Notes under the pieces: model-generated
What the model saw: only the letters and a program-made list of their open reading frames with translations
What the model was told of the DNA's origin: nothing
Databases searched by the model: none
Source: Paraburkholderia polaris
Lineage (GTDB): Bacteria; Pseudomonadota; Gammaproteobacteria; Burkholderiales; Burkholderiaceae
Assembly (NCBI RefSeq): GCF_012927345.1
Contig: NZ_JABBGJ010000024.1
Location: forward strand, 1 to 64,000
DNA: 64,000 bases
Reading direction: 5' to 3'
Made by a program: the position numbers and the translations under genes
In this document: piece by piece, positions 25,219-33,482 of the stretch
Layout of the letters: each line of letters begins with the position of its first letter
Position numbering within the stretch: the stretch's first letter is position 1

Positions 25219-25950
25219 ATGGCTTCCGATACTCAACCTGTTAGTCAAACCGAACGCAGAGCGCCGCGAGCGGCGCAGGCGTCGGCTACGGCGACATCCA
25301 CAGCAAAGCGCCCCGCAAGCGGCGCGCGCTGGATTGTGCCGGCCAAGATCGCGGTATTTATCGCGGCGTGGTATCCGCTCGCGCGCATTGTGCTGTTCGG
25401 GATGACCGATCGGCTGGGCGCGAATCCGATCGAGTTCATTACGCGCTCGACGGGTCTGTGGACGCTCGTCTTTCTTTGCATCACGTTGGCCGTGACGCCG
25501 TTGCGCCGACTGACCGGCATCACGGCATTGGCCCGGTTTCGCCGGATGCTCGGCCTTTACGCATTCTTCTACGCGACGCTGCACTTCACCACTTACCTGT
25601 GGTTCGACAAGTGGTTCGATGTTGCCGCGATTCTCAAGGACATCGGCAAGCGGCCGTTCATCACCGTGGGCTTTGCCGCGTTCGTGCTGCTGATCGCATT
25701 AGCCGTTACGTCGCCGCGCGCGATGGTGCGCAAACTTGGACGCCGCTGGCAGACGTTGCATCGCGCGATCTATGCGATCGGCGGCCTTGCGATCCTGCAC
25801 TTCTGGTGGATGAAGGCGGGCAAGCACGACCTGATTTTGCCGAAGATCTACGGCGCAATCATGGTCGCGTTGTTGGGGTGGCGTTTGATCGTATGGCTGC
25901 GCGAGCGGAGGTTAGAGACGCGCCGACCACCAGGTACAGCGCGCAAATGA
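25219..25950 (+). CDS. msrQ: Heme-binding membrane subunit MsrQ (YedZ)
   Basis: MsrQ is a membrane b-type cytochrome that passes quinol or flavin electrons to MsrP. The start at 25219 gives 243 residues. About 40 hydrophilic Ala/Thr-rich residues come first, then about six membrane helices. Candidate heme histidines lie in YATLHFTTYLWFD, RWQTLHRAIYAIGG and LAILHFWWM. The pair with msrP is conserved in gene order across proteobacteria. Confidence 0.94.
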   Translation: MASDTQPVSQTERRAPRAAQASATATSTAKRPASGARWIVPAKIAVFIAAWYPLARIVLFGMTDRLGANPIEFITRSTGLWTLVFLCITLAVTPLRRLTGITALARFRRMLGLYAFFYATLHFTTYLWFDKWFDVAAILKDIGKRPFITVGFAAFVLLIALAVTSPRAMVRKLGRRWQTLHRAIYAIGGLAILHFWWMKAGKHDLILPKIYGAIMVALLGWRLIVWLRERRLETRRPPGTARK

Positions 25951-25984
25951 AAAAAGGCGATGCCGCAGTGGCATCGCCTTTTTT
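25950..25984 (+). terminator. Bidirectional terminator between msrQ and lysA
   Basis: A near-perfect palindrome: six As, GGCGATGCC (25956-25964), a 5-nt loop GCAGT, GGCATCGCC (25970-25978) and six Ts. It can end both the + strand msrPQ unit and the - strand lptM-lysA unit. Confidence 0.93.
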
Positions 25985-26005
25985 ATGTTGCTTAAGCTCT
26001 GACGT

Positions 26006-27268
26006 TTACGCCGGCAAAATCGTTTCGCCCGCAAACAGCTGCTTGACCTCTTCACGAGCGCGGACAACATGCACTTGTGTACCATCAACCATCACCTCGG
26101 CCGCACGCGGACGGGTGTTGTAGTTCGAGCTCATCACGAAGCCGTACGCGCCAGCCGAGCGAATCGCCAGCAGATCCCCCGGTTCGACCGCGAGCAGACG
26201 CTCACGACCCAGCCAGTCGCCGCTTTCGCAAACCGGGCCGACCACGTCGTACACGTGAGCGGGCACGTCGCGCTTAACGACAGCCTCGATCGCGTGATAC
26301 GCCTCGTACATCGCAGGGCGTGCGAGATCGGTCATCGCCGCATCGACGATGGCGAAGTTCTTTTCCGCGCCTGGCTTCAGAAACTCGACGCGCGTCAGCA
26401 GCACGCCCGCATTGCCGACCAGCGAACGGCCCGGCTCGAAATAGACCTCGCGATGCCCGTGACCGCGCGCTTCGATGCGATCCAGCACGGTGCGCACGAA
26501 CTCGCCGATTTCCGGTGGGGTTTCGTCGTCATATGTGATACCGAGACCGCCGCCTACGTCGATGTGGCGAATCTTCACGCCGTCCTGCTCGATCTGTTCG
26601 ACCAGTTCGAGAACCTTGTCGACCGCGTCCAGATACGGTGCGACCTCAGTGATCTGCGAGCCGATATGACAGTCAATGCCGACCACGTCGAGATGCGTCA
26701 TCGCCGCGGCGGCTTGATATGTAGCCCGCGCATCTTCAAACGCGACGCCGAACTTGTTCGACTTCAGACCGGTGGAGATATACGGATGCGTTTTCGCGTC
26801 GACGTCCGGATTCACGCGCAACGACACGGGCGCTTTTTTGCCCATTTCCGCCGCAACGGCATTCAGGCGGTCGAGCTCAGGAATCGATTCGACGTTGAAG
26901 CATTTGACGCCGGCGGCGAGCGCCTGACGCATCTCGTCCGCATTCTTTCCGACGCCGGAAAACACGGTGTTTTCCGCTTTGCCGCCTGCGGCCAGCACGC
27001 GTGCCAGCTCTCCGCCCGACACGATGTCGAAGCCGGCGCCGAGACGCGCGAATACGTTCAGCACCGCGAGATTGCTATTGGCCTTGACGGCGACGTGCAC
27101 CGTCGCGCGGCGGCCGGCGCAAGCGCCTGCATAGGCATTCCACGCTTGGGTGAGTGCGGCGCGCGAATAGACGTACAGCGGCGTACCGAACTGTTCGGCG
27201 AGTGAGACGGCGGACACGCCCTCGGCGTGCAAAACGCCGTCGACGTAGTCAAATGCGGATCGAGTCAT
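26006..27268 (-). CDS. lysA: Diaminopimelate decarboxylase
   Basis: LysA decarboxylates meso-diaminopimelate to L-lysine. The product is 420 residues. The N-terminal PLP barrel has the Schiff-base lysine in VHVAVKANSNLAVL near residue 60 and GGLGITYDDE later. The C-terminal domain has the substrate-site CESGDWLG. It starts 9 bp after the lptM stop, so the two form one unit, as in many betaproteobacteria. Confidence 0.97.
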   Translation of the reverse strand: MTRSAFDYVDGVLHAEGVSAVSLAEQFGTPLYVYSRAALTQAWNAYAGACAGRRATVHVAVKANSNLAVLNVFARLGAGFDIVSGGELARVLAAGGKAENTVFSGVGKNADEMRQALAAGVKCFNVESIPELDRLNAVAAEMGKKAPVSLRVNPDVDAKTHPYISTGLKSNKFGVAFEDARATYQAAAAMTHLDVVGIDCHIGSQITEVAPYLDAVDKVLELVEQIEQDGVKIRHIDVGGGLGITYDDETPPEIGEFVRTVLDRIEARGHGHREVYFEPGRSLVGNAGVLLTRVEFLKPGAEKNFAIVDAAMTDLARPAMYEAYHAIEAVVKRDVPAHVYDVVGPVCESGDWLGRERLLAVEPGDLLAIRSAGAYGFVMSSNYNTRPRAAEVMVDGTQVHVVRAREEVKQLFAGETILPA

Positions 27269-27277
27269 GCGAAAGTC

Positions 27278-27625
27278 TTATTGAGCGGGGGTGACGGCAG
27301 AGGCAGGCAGCGGGGCCGCCGTAGTAGCGGATGCGGCCGACGCGGGCGGCGCGGCGAGTTCGCTTTCCGGTGACAACGAGAGCGGCGCGCCAGAAGTATC
27401 CGGTACCTCACCCATCGGGGAGGCAGTTCCAGCGCCCGCTTTCACTTCATCTGGCGACGGCGGTTGCGTGCGATCGATCGGTTTGGCCGGCAGCGGTGGC
27501 ACGGTGGGCAAATAGAGCGAACCGCGTTGCCCGCAGCCGGCAAGTGCACAACCTGCGAGAATGGCTAAACCCGCTACAATCGCGCGGCCGGGCGCCGCCG
27601 CGCGCATCCGAGATACGACTCGCAT
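27278..27625 (-). CDS. lptM: LptM-type small lipoprotein (LPS translocon maturation)
   Basis: LptM (YifL) helps disulfide maturation of the LptDE translocon in E. coli. The product is 115 residues with a lipoprotein signal ending in LAGC and then the family signature GCGQRGSLYLP at about residues 30-40. The rest is a Pro/Ala-rich disordered tail, longer than in E. coli. It precedes lysA and diverges from cyaY. Confidence 0.85.
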   Translation of the reverse strand: MRVVSRMRAAAPGRAIVAGLAILAGCALAGCGQRGSLYLPTVPPLPAKPIDRTQPPSPDEVKAGAGTASPMGEVPDTSGAPLSLSPESELAAPPASAASATTAAPLPASAVTPAQ

Positions 27626-27660
27626 GACTGTCCCTGAATAAATAATCGATGGAGTTTAGC

Positions 27661-27978
27661 ATGTCCGATAGTGATTACCTGACCCGCGCGGAAGCCGCGC
27701 TAGCCGCCATCGAACGCGCGCTCGACGACACGGAAGCCGATATCGAACTCGAGCGCAGCGGCAATGTCCTGACCCTCGAATTCGAGAACCGTACGAAGAT
27801 CATTGTCAATCTGCAACCGCCGATGAGCGAGATCTGGATCGCGGCGAAAGCGGGTGGTTTCCACTTCCGTTTCATCGACGGTGAGTGGCGCGATACGCGC
27901 AGCGGTACGGAGTTTTTTGCCGCGCTGTCGGAGTATGCGACGCAGCAGGCTGGCGAACCGGTTCACTTCGAAGCGTAA
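27661..27978 (+). CDS. cyaY: Frataxin-like iron donor CyaY
   Basis: CyaY binds iron and modulates Fe-S cluster assembly. The start at 27661 (MSDSDYLTRAEAALAAIE) lies 6 bp after GGAG, so an in-frame ATG at 27649 is less likely. The product is 105 residues, the usual length. It has an acidic first helix and the segments NVLTLEFENRTKIIVNLQ and HFRFIDGEWRDTRSG. It diverges from lptM-lysA. Confidence 0.95.
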   Translation: MSDSDYLTRAEAALAAIERALDDTEADIELERSGNVLTLEFENRTKIIVNLQPPMSEIWIAAKAGGFHFRFIDGEWRDTRSGTEFFAALSEYATQQAGEPVHFEA

Positions 27979-28127
27979 ACATCATCACGGCTGAAGGGGC
28001 TGCCAAAAAACGACTGCCGAAGCCAGTGCGGAAGCGATCGTTGGAACAACAGCCGGAAAGGCGAGCCGAAAGGACCGCCCGATCTGATCCCGAAAGGCCC
28101 GGCGGCACCACCGCTGAAGCAACCACC

Positions 28128-28168
28128 CAAACAAAACCGCCGCGCATCGAGCGCGGCGGATTTGTTTG
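28128..28168 (+). terminator. Bidirectional terminator between cyaY and mrcA
   Basis: CCGCCGCGC (28137-28145), loop ATCGA, GCGCGGCGG (28151-28159). The flanks CAAACAAA and TTTGTTTG extend the stem to about 17 bp. It lies between convergent cyaY and mrcA. Confidence 0.85.
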
Positions 28169-28191
28169 TTCCGACCGATCCTGATATTTCG

Positions 28192-30591
28192 TTAGTGCCC
28201 GCGGAACAGATTCATGATGTCCTGCTTTTCCTGTTCGCCGACCTGTTCGGGCGCCACCGCGGACGCACCGCTCGCCTCGGCATCCAGCGCCGCCTGACTG
28301 ATACCGACTGTCGCAATGAAACCCTGGCCCGGCGTGAAGTCGTCGAAATACAGTTCTGAGCCGATCTCGGTCACGCCAGCGGGCATCGGCATCTTGTAGT
28401 CGGGCACGCCCTTGAGCGCGCGCGCCATGTATTCGATCCACACCGGCAACGCGAGGCCGCCGCCGGTTTCCTTATCGCCGAGGCTGCGCGGGTTGTCGTA
28501 GCCGATCCACGCGATGGCCGTGAGCGTGTGCTGATAGCCGGCGAACCACGCATCGCGCGAATCGTTGGTCGTGCCGGTCTTGCCGCCGAGATCGGTCCGC
28601 TTCAGCACGTTGGACTTCGCGCCCGTGCCACGTTGCGCGACGCTTTGCAGCAGGCTGTTCATCACATATGCATTGCGCGGTTCGATCGCGTGCGGCGCGC
28701 TCTGCTCGGCGACCAGCGGCTGCGCGTGCGCCACGATGATGCCGCGCTGATCGGTGACTTCAGCGATCAGGTACGGGTTGATGCGATAGCCGCCGTTAGC
28801 AAACACCGAGAACGCGCCTGCCATCTGCAAGGGCGTGACGAGACCTGCGCCGAGCGCCATCGGCAAATAAGCCGGGTGACGATCCGCATCGAAGCCGAAA
28901 CGCGTGATGTATTGCTGCGCGTACTTGGTACCGATCTGGTTCAGGATGCGAATTGACACGAGGTTCTTCGACTTCTGCAGCGCGGTGCGCATGGTCATCG
29001 GACCGTCGAAACCGCCCCCGTAGTTCTTCGGTTCCCACGCCTGGCCGCCCGTCTCCGCAGCGCTGAAAAAGAGCGGCGCATCATTGATCACCGTGGCCGG
29101 TCCGAGCCCCTTTTCAAGCGAGGCCGAGTAGATGAACGGCTTGAAGCTCGACCCCGGTTGACGCCATGCCTGGGTCACGTGGTTGAACTTGTTCTTGTTG
29201 AAGTCGAAACCGCCGACCAGCGCACGAATCGCGCCGTCTTGCGGCACCACTGAAACGAATGCGCCTTCCACTTGCGGCAACTGCGTGATCGCCCAGCTGC
29301 CGTCGTCATTCTTCACGAGGCGAATGATCGCGCCGGGCCGCACGCGTTGATTCGGCTGCGCGCGCGTGCCGAGTGCGAACTGCGCGAAACGCAGGCCATC
29401 GCCCTGAATGGTCGCGACATTGCCGTCGATGAATGTGGCCTGCACCTGCTTCGGACTTGCCGCCGTCACCACCGCCGCAATGATTTCGCCGTTGTCGGGA
29501 TGTTCGAGCAACGAGTCGTCGATGGCCTGTTCGCGGTCGTCCGCATCGGAAGGCAAATCGATAAACGCTTCCGGGCCGCGATAGCCGTGACGCCGTTCGT
29601 AGTCCATCAGACCTTTGCGCAGCGCCCGATAAGCAACGTCCTGATCGGCCGAGTCGATGGTGGTCACGACATTCAGGCCACGCGTGTACGCTTCCTCGCG
29701 ATACTGCGCGTACATCATCTGCCGCACCATTTCCGCAACGTACTCCGCGTGCACGCTGAACTCCTTGCCCGCGCCCTTGACGACCATTGGCTGCTTGCTT
29801 GCCTCGTCGTATTGTTCCTGAGTGATGTAATGCAATTCGTACATGCGCTGCAGGATGTACTCCTGACGGATCTTCGCGCGCTTCGGATTGACCACCGGGT
29901 TATACGCGGATGGCGCCTTCGGCAGGCCCGCCAGCATGGCGGATTCCGCCAGAGTCAGGTCCTTCAGATCTTTCCCGAAGTACACCCGCGCCGCGCTCGC
30001 GAAGCCATACGCGCGCTGACCGAGATAGATCTGATTCATGTACACCTCGAGAATCTGATCTTTCGTCAGCTTCGACTCGATCTTGTACGCGAGCAACATC
30101 TCGTAGATCTTGCGCGTGTAGGTTTTCTCACTCGACAGGAAGAAGTTGCGTGCCACCTGCATGGTGATCGTGCTGGCGCCTTGCGTGGCGTGACCATTGG
30201 TCAGTGCGACGAAGCCGGCTCGCGCAATGCCTGTGAGGTCGACGCCGCCGTGATCGTAGAAGCGTGCATCTTCGATTGCCAGCACGGCTTTCTTCAGGCT
30301 GTCGGGCACGTCCTGAATATGGACGATGTCGCGCCGCTCTTCACCGAATTCGCCGATCAGCACGTGGTCGGCCGTATAGATGCGCAATGGCACCTTCGGC
30401 CGGTAGTCGGTCAGCGCGTCGAGCGACGGCAGGTTCGGCGTTGCCACCACCAGCGCATAACCGAGCACCAGCAGCACGCACAGGATGCCTGCGACGATCA
30501 GACCCACAAAGCCGATGATGAGTTTGAGCCACAAGGGGCGCTTGCGCTTCTGCGGCGTGGGCGGCGGGGACGTAGGAGACGTGGATTGCAT
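28192..30591 (-). CDS. mrcA: Penicillin-binding protein 1A (bifunctional)
   Basis: PBP1A polymerises and cross-links peptidoglycan. The product is 799 residues. An N-terminal membrane anchor (about 20-50) is followed by the glycosyltransferase domain with AVLAIEDARFYDHGGVD and an OB-like insert. The transpeptidase domain has the motifs SSFK (in QPGSSFKPFIY), SKN and KTGTT (in GGKTGTTNDSRDAW). It diverges from the pil operon. This mrcA-pilMNOPQ arrangement is common in proteobacteria. Confidence 0.97.
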   Translation of the reverse strand: MQSTSPTSPPPTPQKRKRPLWLKLIIGFVGLIVAGILCVLLVLGYALVVATPNLPSLDALTDYRPKVPLRIYTADHVLIGEFGEERRDIVHIQDVPDSLKKAVLAIEDARFYDHGGVDLTGIARAGFVALTNGHATQGASTITMQVARNFFLSSEKTYTRKIYEMLLAYKIESKLTKDQILEVYMNQIYLGQRAYGFASAARVYFGKDLKDLTLAESAMLAGLPKAPSAYNPVVNPKRAKIRQEYILQRMYELHYITQEQYDEASKQPMVVKGAGKEFSVHAEYVAEMVRQMMYAQYREEAYTRGLNVVTTIDSADQDVAYRALRKGLMDYERRHGYRGPEAFIDLPSDADDREQAIDDSLLEHPDNGEIIAAVVTAASPKQVQATFIDGNVATIQGDGLRFAQFALGTRAQPNQRVRPGAIIRLVKNDDGSWAITQLPQVEGAFVSVVPQDGAIRALVGGFDFNKNKFNHVTQAWRQPGSSFKPFIYSASLEKGLGPATVINDAPLFFSAAETGGQAWEPKNYGGGFDGPMTMRTALQKSKNLVSIRILNQIGTKYAQQYITRFGFDADRHPAYLPMALGAGLVTPLQMAGAFSVFANGGYRINPYLIAEVTDQRGIIVAHAQPLVAEQSAPHAIEPRNAYVMNSLLQSVAQRGTGAKSNVLKRTDLGGKTGTTNDSRDAWFAGYQHTLTAIAWIGYDNPRSLGDKETGGGLALPVWIEYMARALKGVPDYKMPMPAGVTEIGSELYFDDFTPGQGFIATVGISQAALDAEASGASAVAPEQVGEQEKQDIMNLFRGH

Positions 30592-30844
30592 ATGGGCACC
30601 AAAAAACAGTCCCGCGATTATAGCCGCCTCGCTATTCAGCTTTCGGCATGCTTACTGACAGTTCTTGACAAGTCTGCGCACCGCGCGGGAATGACTTCAC
30701 TGTAGACGCTTTGATGGCGGAGAGGGCGCGCGTCGCGCAACGTTAGCCATTCGGCTGAGTGTCGCGCGGCGGCGCGACTACGCACAATTCTTCCTCGTTA
30801 CTCGCGTTCGAATGGTTCGTCGCGTGAGTCTGAGGGAGGGCGTG

Positions 30845-31837
30845 ATGACGTTCAAAAATTCGTGGCTTCAAGGTGTGCAACTCCGTGCGCAGCGTTTTGC
30901 TGCGGGGATCGATGTGGGTTCGCAGGCGGTGCGTCTCATCGTGGTGAGTCAGCATTCGGGCACACGTGCCGCGCTGCATATCGAGTACGCGAGCACCGTG
31001 CCGCTTGGCGCCGGCGCGATGGCCGGCACAGAAATCGCCGACCGCCATGCGGTGGCGCGCGCGTTGCGCGACGCATTCGCGGGTTTGCCGCGCGCGTGTG
31101 CGACGCATGCATTGCGATGCGCGATGGCGCTGCCCGCCTCGGCCACATTGACAACCACCGTGCCGCTCACACGGCTCGCCACGCTAAGCGGTTGCGCGGA
31201 AGACGGCGGACATGAACTCGCCGAACTCGAACCGGCGGTGATGAGCGAAGTCGAGCGCATCGCAGGCCTCGAGCGGCATGCGTTGGCTGTCGACTGGTTC
31301 GTCGACGAAACGCGTTCGCCGATCCGTTCCGTGACGATCGCCGCAACCGCACGCCAGCATCTCGAAGCGCGAATCGAATGCGCGGCGACCGCGGGTATCT
31401 CGCTCTCCGCGATCGATGGCGAGCCGCATGCGGCTTTGCGCGCAATGCGCTACGCGGCGAGCCACGAGCTCGATCCGCACGAGCCCTATGTCGCGCTCTG
31501 GATCGGCACGGACGGCGTGTACGGCTGGCGCATTGTCGACGACTGCCTGGTTGGCGAAATGCATTACCCCGCGCCCGAGCACGCCGATCTCGCCGACGCG
31601 TTGCGCGATCTCGTCCACGGCCCTGTACTCGACTGCGCGTTATTGAGCGGCGAGGTCGATTTGCTCGATGGCGTGGGATTCTCGATTGCGGATATAGCCG
31701 ACGTGTTGGGTTGCACTGTGTTGCCGTTCGAATGTGCGGCGCTTGGCGGGCTCGCACGGCAACTGCACGATCCGTTGTTGCATGAGCCTGCCGCCGCGGT
31801 CGCATTCGGACTTGCGTTGCGCGGGGTGCTCGAATGA
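30845..31837 (+). CDS. pilM: Type IV pilus assembly protein, PilM-like
   Basis: PilM is an actin-like cytoplasmic protein that anchors the PilMNOP alignment complex. The start at 30845 is preferred, 5 bp after a GA-rich GAGGGAGGG site, giving 330 residues. An ATG 33 bp upstream is also in frame. The nucleotide-binding-type motif AAGIDVGSQAVRLIVV is near residue 20. The sequence is divergent, and assignment rests on this motif plus its place before pilN. Its last bases overlap pilN (ATGA). Confidence 0.8.
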   Translation: MTFKNSWLQGVQLRAQRFAAGIDVGSQAVRLIVVSQHSGTRAALHIEYASTVPLGAGAMAGTEIADRHAVARALRDAFAGLPRACATHALRCAMALPASATLTTTVPLTRLATLSGCAEDGGHELAELEPAVMSEVERIAGLERHALAVDWFVDETRSPIRSVTIAATARQHLEARIECAATAGISLSAIDGEPHAALRAMRYAASHELDPHEPYVALWIGTDGVYGWRIVDDCLVGEMHYPAPEHADLADALRDLVHGPVLDCALLSGEVDLLDGVGFSIADIADVLGCTVLPFECAALGGLARQLHDPLLHEPAAAVAFGLALRGVLE

Positions 31838-32562
31838 TGCGTGGCCTGCGCTCCCGTTTGCATTCGGCGGTCCCGGGCACGCACGCTTCAACGCGTGGCG
31901 TGCGCTTCGCACGGCCGTGGCTCGGCGGCTTCAATCTGCTGCCGTATAGGCAACGTAATGCGCGGCTCGCGCGCCGGCGGTGTTTGCTCGAATGGGTTGT
32001 CGCGGCGCTCGCCGGGTTTGCGGCCGTGCTCGCGCTAGTCGGGTGGCAGGCATTCGAAAGGGCGCGGCTGGATGCGCAGCGCGCGTTGATCGAACAATCG
32101 CTCACGCAACTGGCCATGCCGCTCGCGGAGCACGCCAGTTTAGTGCGGGCGCAAGACGAACAACGCAAAGGCGCCGCGCGTGCGATGAACCTGTCCGAGC
32201 CGCTTACGCATTTGCGCGATCTGCTGAATGCATTGAGTTTTGAACCCGGTGATGGCGTGGTGTTGCAGCAGTTGCGCCAGCGCGAGTACGAGACGGAGTT
32301 GCTCGCGACCTCGGCCGGACATATCGCGTCGGCCGAGTGGCTCAAACGCTTGAGCGCGATCCACGGCGTGAAGGGCGCGGAGGTGAGCGACCTGCATCGC
32401 TCGACGCCACGCAGCGGTGCGGTTGCGGCAGCCAACGCGACCGGCCCGATCGAGTTCGGAGCGCATCTGCGCTGGGGCGACCCGCCAAAGAAAACGACCC
32501 ATACGCCCGGCTTGGCGGCGCAACGTCCCATGAAGTCTGAACAATCAGGAGGTGCAAAATGA
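31834..32562 (+). CDS. pilN: Type IV pilus assembly protein, PilN-like
   Basis: PilN is a bitopic inner-membrane protein that links PilM to PilO. The product is 242 residues. The conserved N-terminal motif FNLLPYRQRNARLARRR lies just before a membrane segment (VVAALAGFAAVLALVGW, at about residues 55-71), then a periplasmic coiled-coil and a ferredoxin-like part. The N terminus is about 30 residues longer than usual. It overlaps both neighbours by 4 bp. Confidence 0.85.
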   Translation: MMRGLRSRLHSAVPGTHASTRGVRFARPWLGGFNLLPYRQRNARLARRRCLLEWVVAALAGFAAVLALVGWQAFERARLDAQRALIEQSLTQLAMPLAEHASLVRAQDEQRKGAARAMNLSEPLTHLRDLLNALSFEPGDGVVLQQLRQREYETELLATSAGHIASAEWLKRLSAIHGVKGAEVSDLHRSTPRSGAVAAANATGPIEFGAHLRWGDPPKKTTHTPGLAAQRPMKSEQSGGAK

Positions 32563-33482
32563 GTACGACTTTTATCGAATTCGGTGGCGCGGCGAGCGCG
32601 CGGTTCTCTTTTTCTCAGTGGATGAAGCATGTGCGCTTGCCGCTCGCTGCCTGGAGCCGTCGGCGCCGTTGGGTGGTCGCATTGCTGATCGCTGCGGTGG
32701 TGTTCGGACTTGGCGCGCACGGCTGGGTTGTGGCCGATCTCGGCGGGGTCGAGGCGAGCCGTACGGCATTGGAGGCGGCCACGCGGCATCTCGCGGATGC
32801 GCGCCGCGCGCTGGCGCAATTGCCTGCGCTGCGCCGGGAAGCCGCCGCCACACCGGGTGCAAAGTTGCCTGCGTCATGGGCCTCCGCAGACGATGTACGC
32901 ATCGTGTCCGAACTCGCGGCACAAAATGGCGTCTCGTTGCTCTCGGTAGAACCGGGCGCCACCAGCGGCTCGGGCGCCGACAGCATGCGTCCTGTACAGA
33001 TCACCGCGCACACTGATTTCGTTCACCTGATGGCATTTCTGCGTGGCCTGTCTGATCTGCCGGTGCTGATCGTTCCCGTCGACGTGACCGTCAACCGCGA
33101 TGCCGCTTCGTTAACGGTGAGGGCAACGCTGCATGTATTCAGCGCGCTGAGGCCGGTGCCTTCAACTGCGACTGCGGACGCGTTTGCCGACGAGAGCCTC
33201 GATTCGGACGACGAAGAAGACATCGTGTTCTTCGACCCGTTCTTGCTTCCGCAGATGCTCGCGTCCGGCGAGCCGCAGTCTGACACTTCGCAACTGCGCC
33301 TGGTCGGCTTGCTGCACGATCGCACACGCGGACTCGCCTTGCTCGATACGCCGGATGGCGCGACCACGGTCGTGTCCGGGCAGCAACTCGGTACCGAGCG
33401 CGTCACGCGGCTCGACGCGCTCAGTATCACGCTGGCCAACGGCGGCGCGACGCGCACACTGGCCCTGGCGGAGGCGTCCTGA
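32559..33482 (+). CDS. PilO-PilP-type fusion protein of the pilus alignment complex
   Basis: The product is 307 residues and seems to join two normally separate proteins. The first part (about 1-205) has a membrane anchor (WVVALLIAAVVFGLGAHGW), a coiled region and a ferredoxin-like fold, as in PilO. An acidic linker (SLDSDDEEDIVFFDPF) follows. The last 75 residues resemble the PilP beta domain, with LRLVGLLHDRTRGLALLDTP and VVSGQQLGTERVTRLDALS. No separate pilP lies between it and pilQ. There is no visible lipobox. The PilP reading is inferred from pattern only. Confidence 0.75.
   Translation: MSTTFIEFGGAASARFSFSQWMKHVRLPLAAWSRRRRWVVALLIAAVVFGLGAHGWVVADLGGVEASRTALEAATRHLADARRALAQLPALRREAAATPGAKLPASWASADDVRIVSELAAQNGVSLLSVEPGATSGSGADSMRPVQITAHTDFVHLMAFLRGLSDLPVLIVPVDVTVNRDAASLTVRATLHVFSALRPVPSTATADAFADESLDSDDEEDIVFFDPFLLPQMLASGEPQSDTSQLRLVGLLHDRTRGLALLDTPDGATTVVSGQQLGTERVTRLDALSITLANGGATRTLALAEAS

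Noticed and set aside
29272..30705. A 477-codon open frame opposite mrcA
   Set aside because: It is the reverse shadow of PBP1A, which has all its motifs. The His/Arg-rich translation is typical of antisense frames in high-GC DNA.
31167..32819. A 550-codon open frame opposite pilM-pilN
   Set aside because: Its low-complexity Arg/Ala-rich translation is a shadow of the pil operon, whose genes overlap in the expected ATGA pattern.
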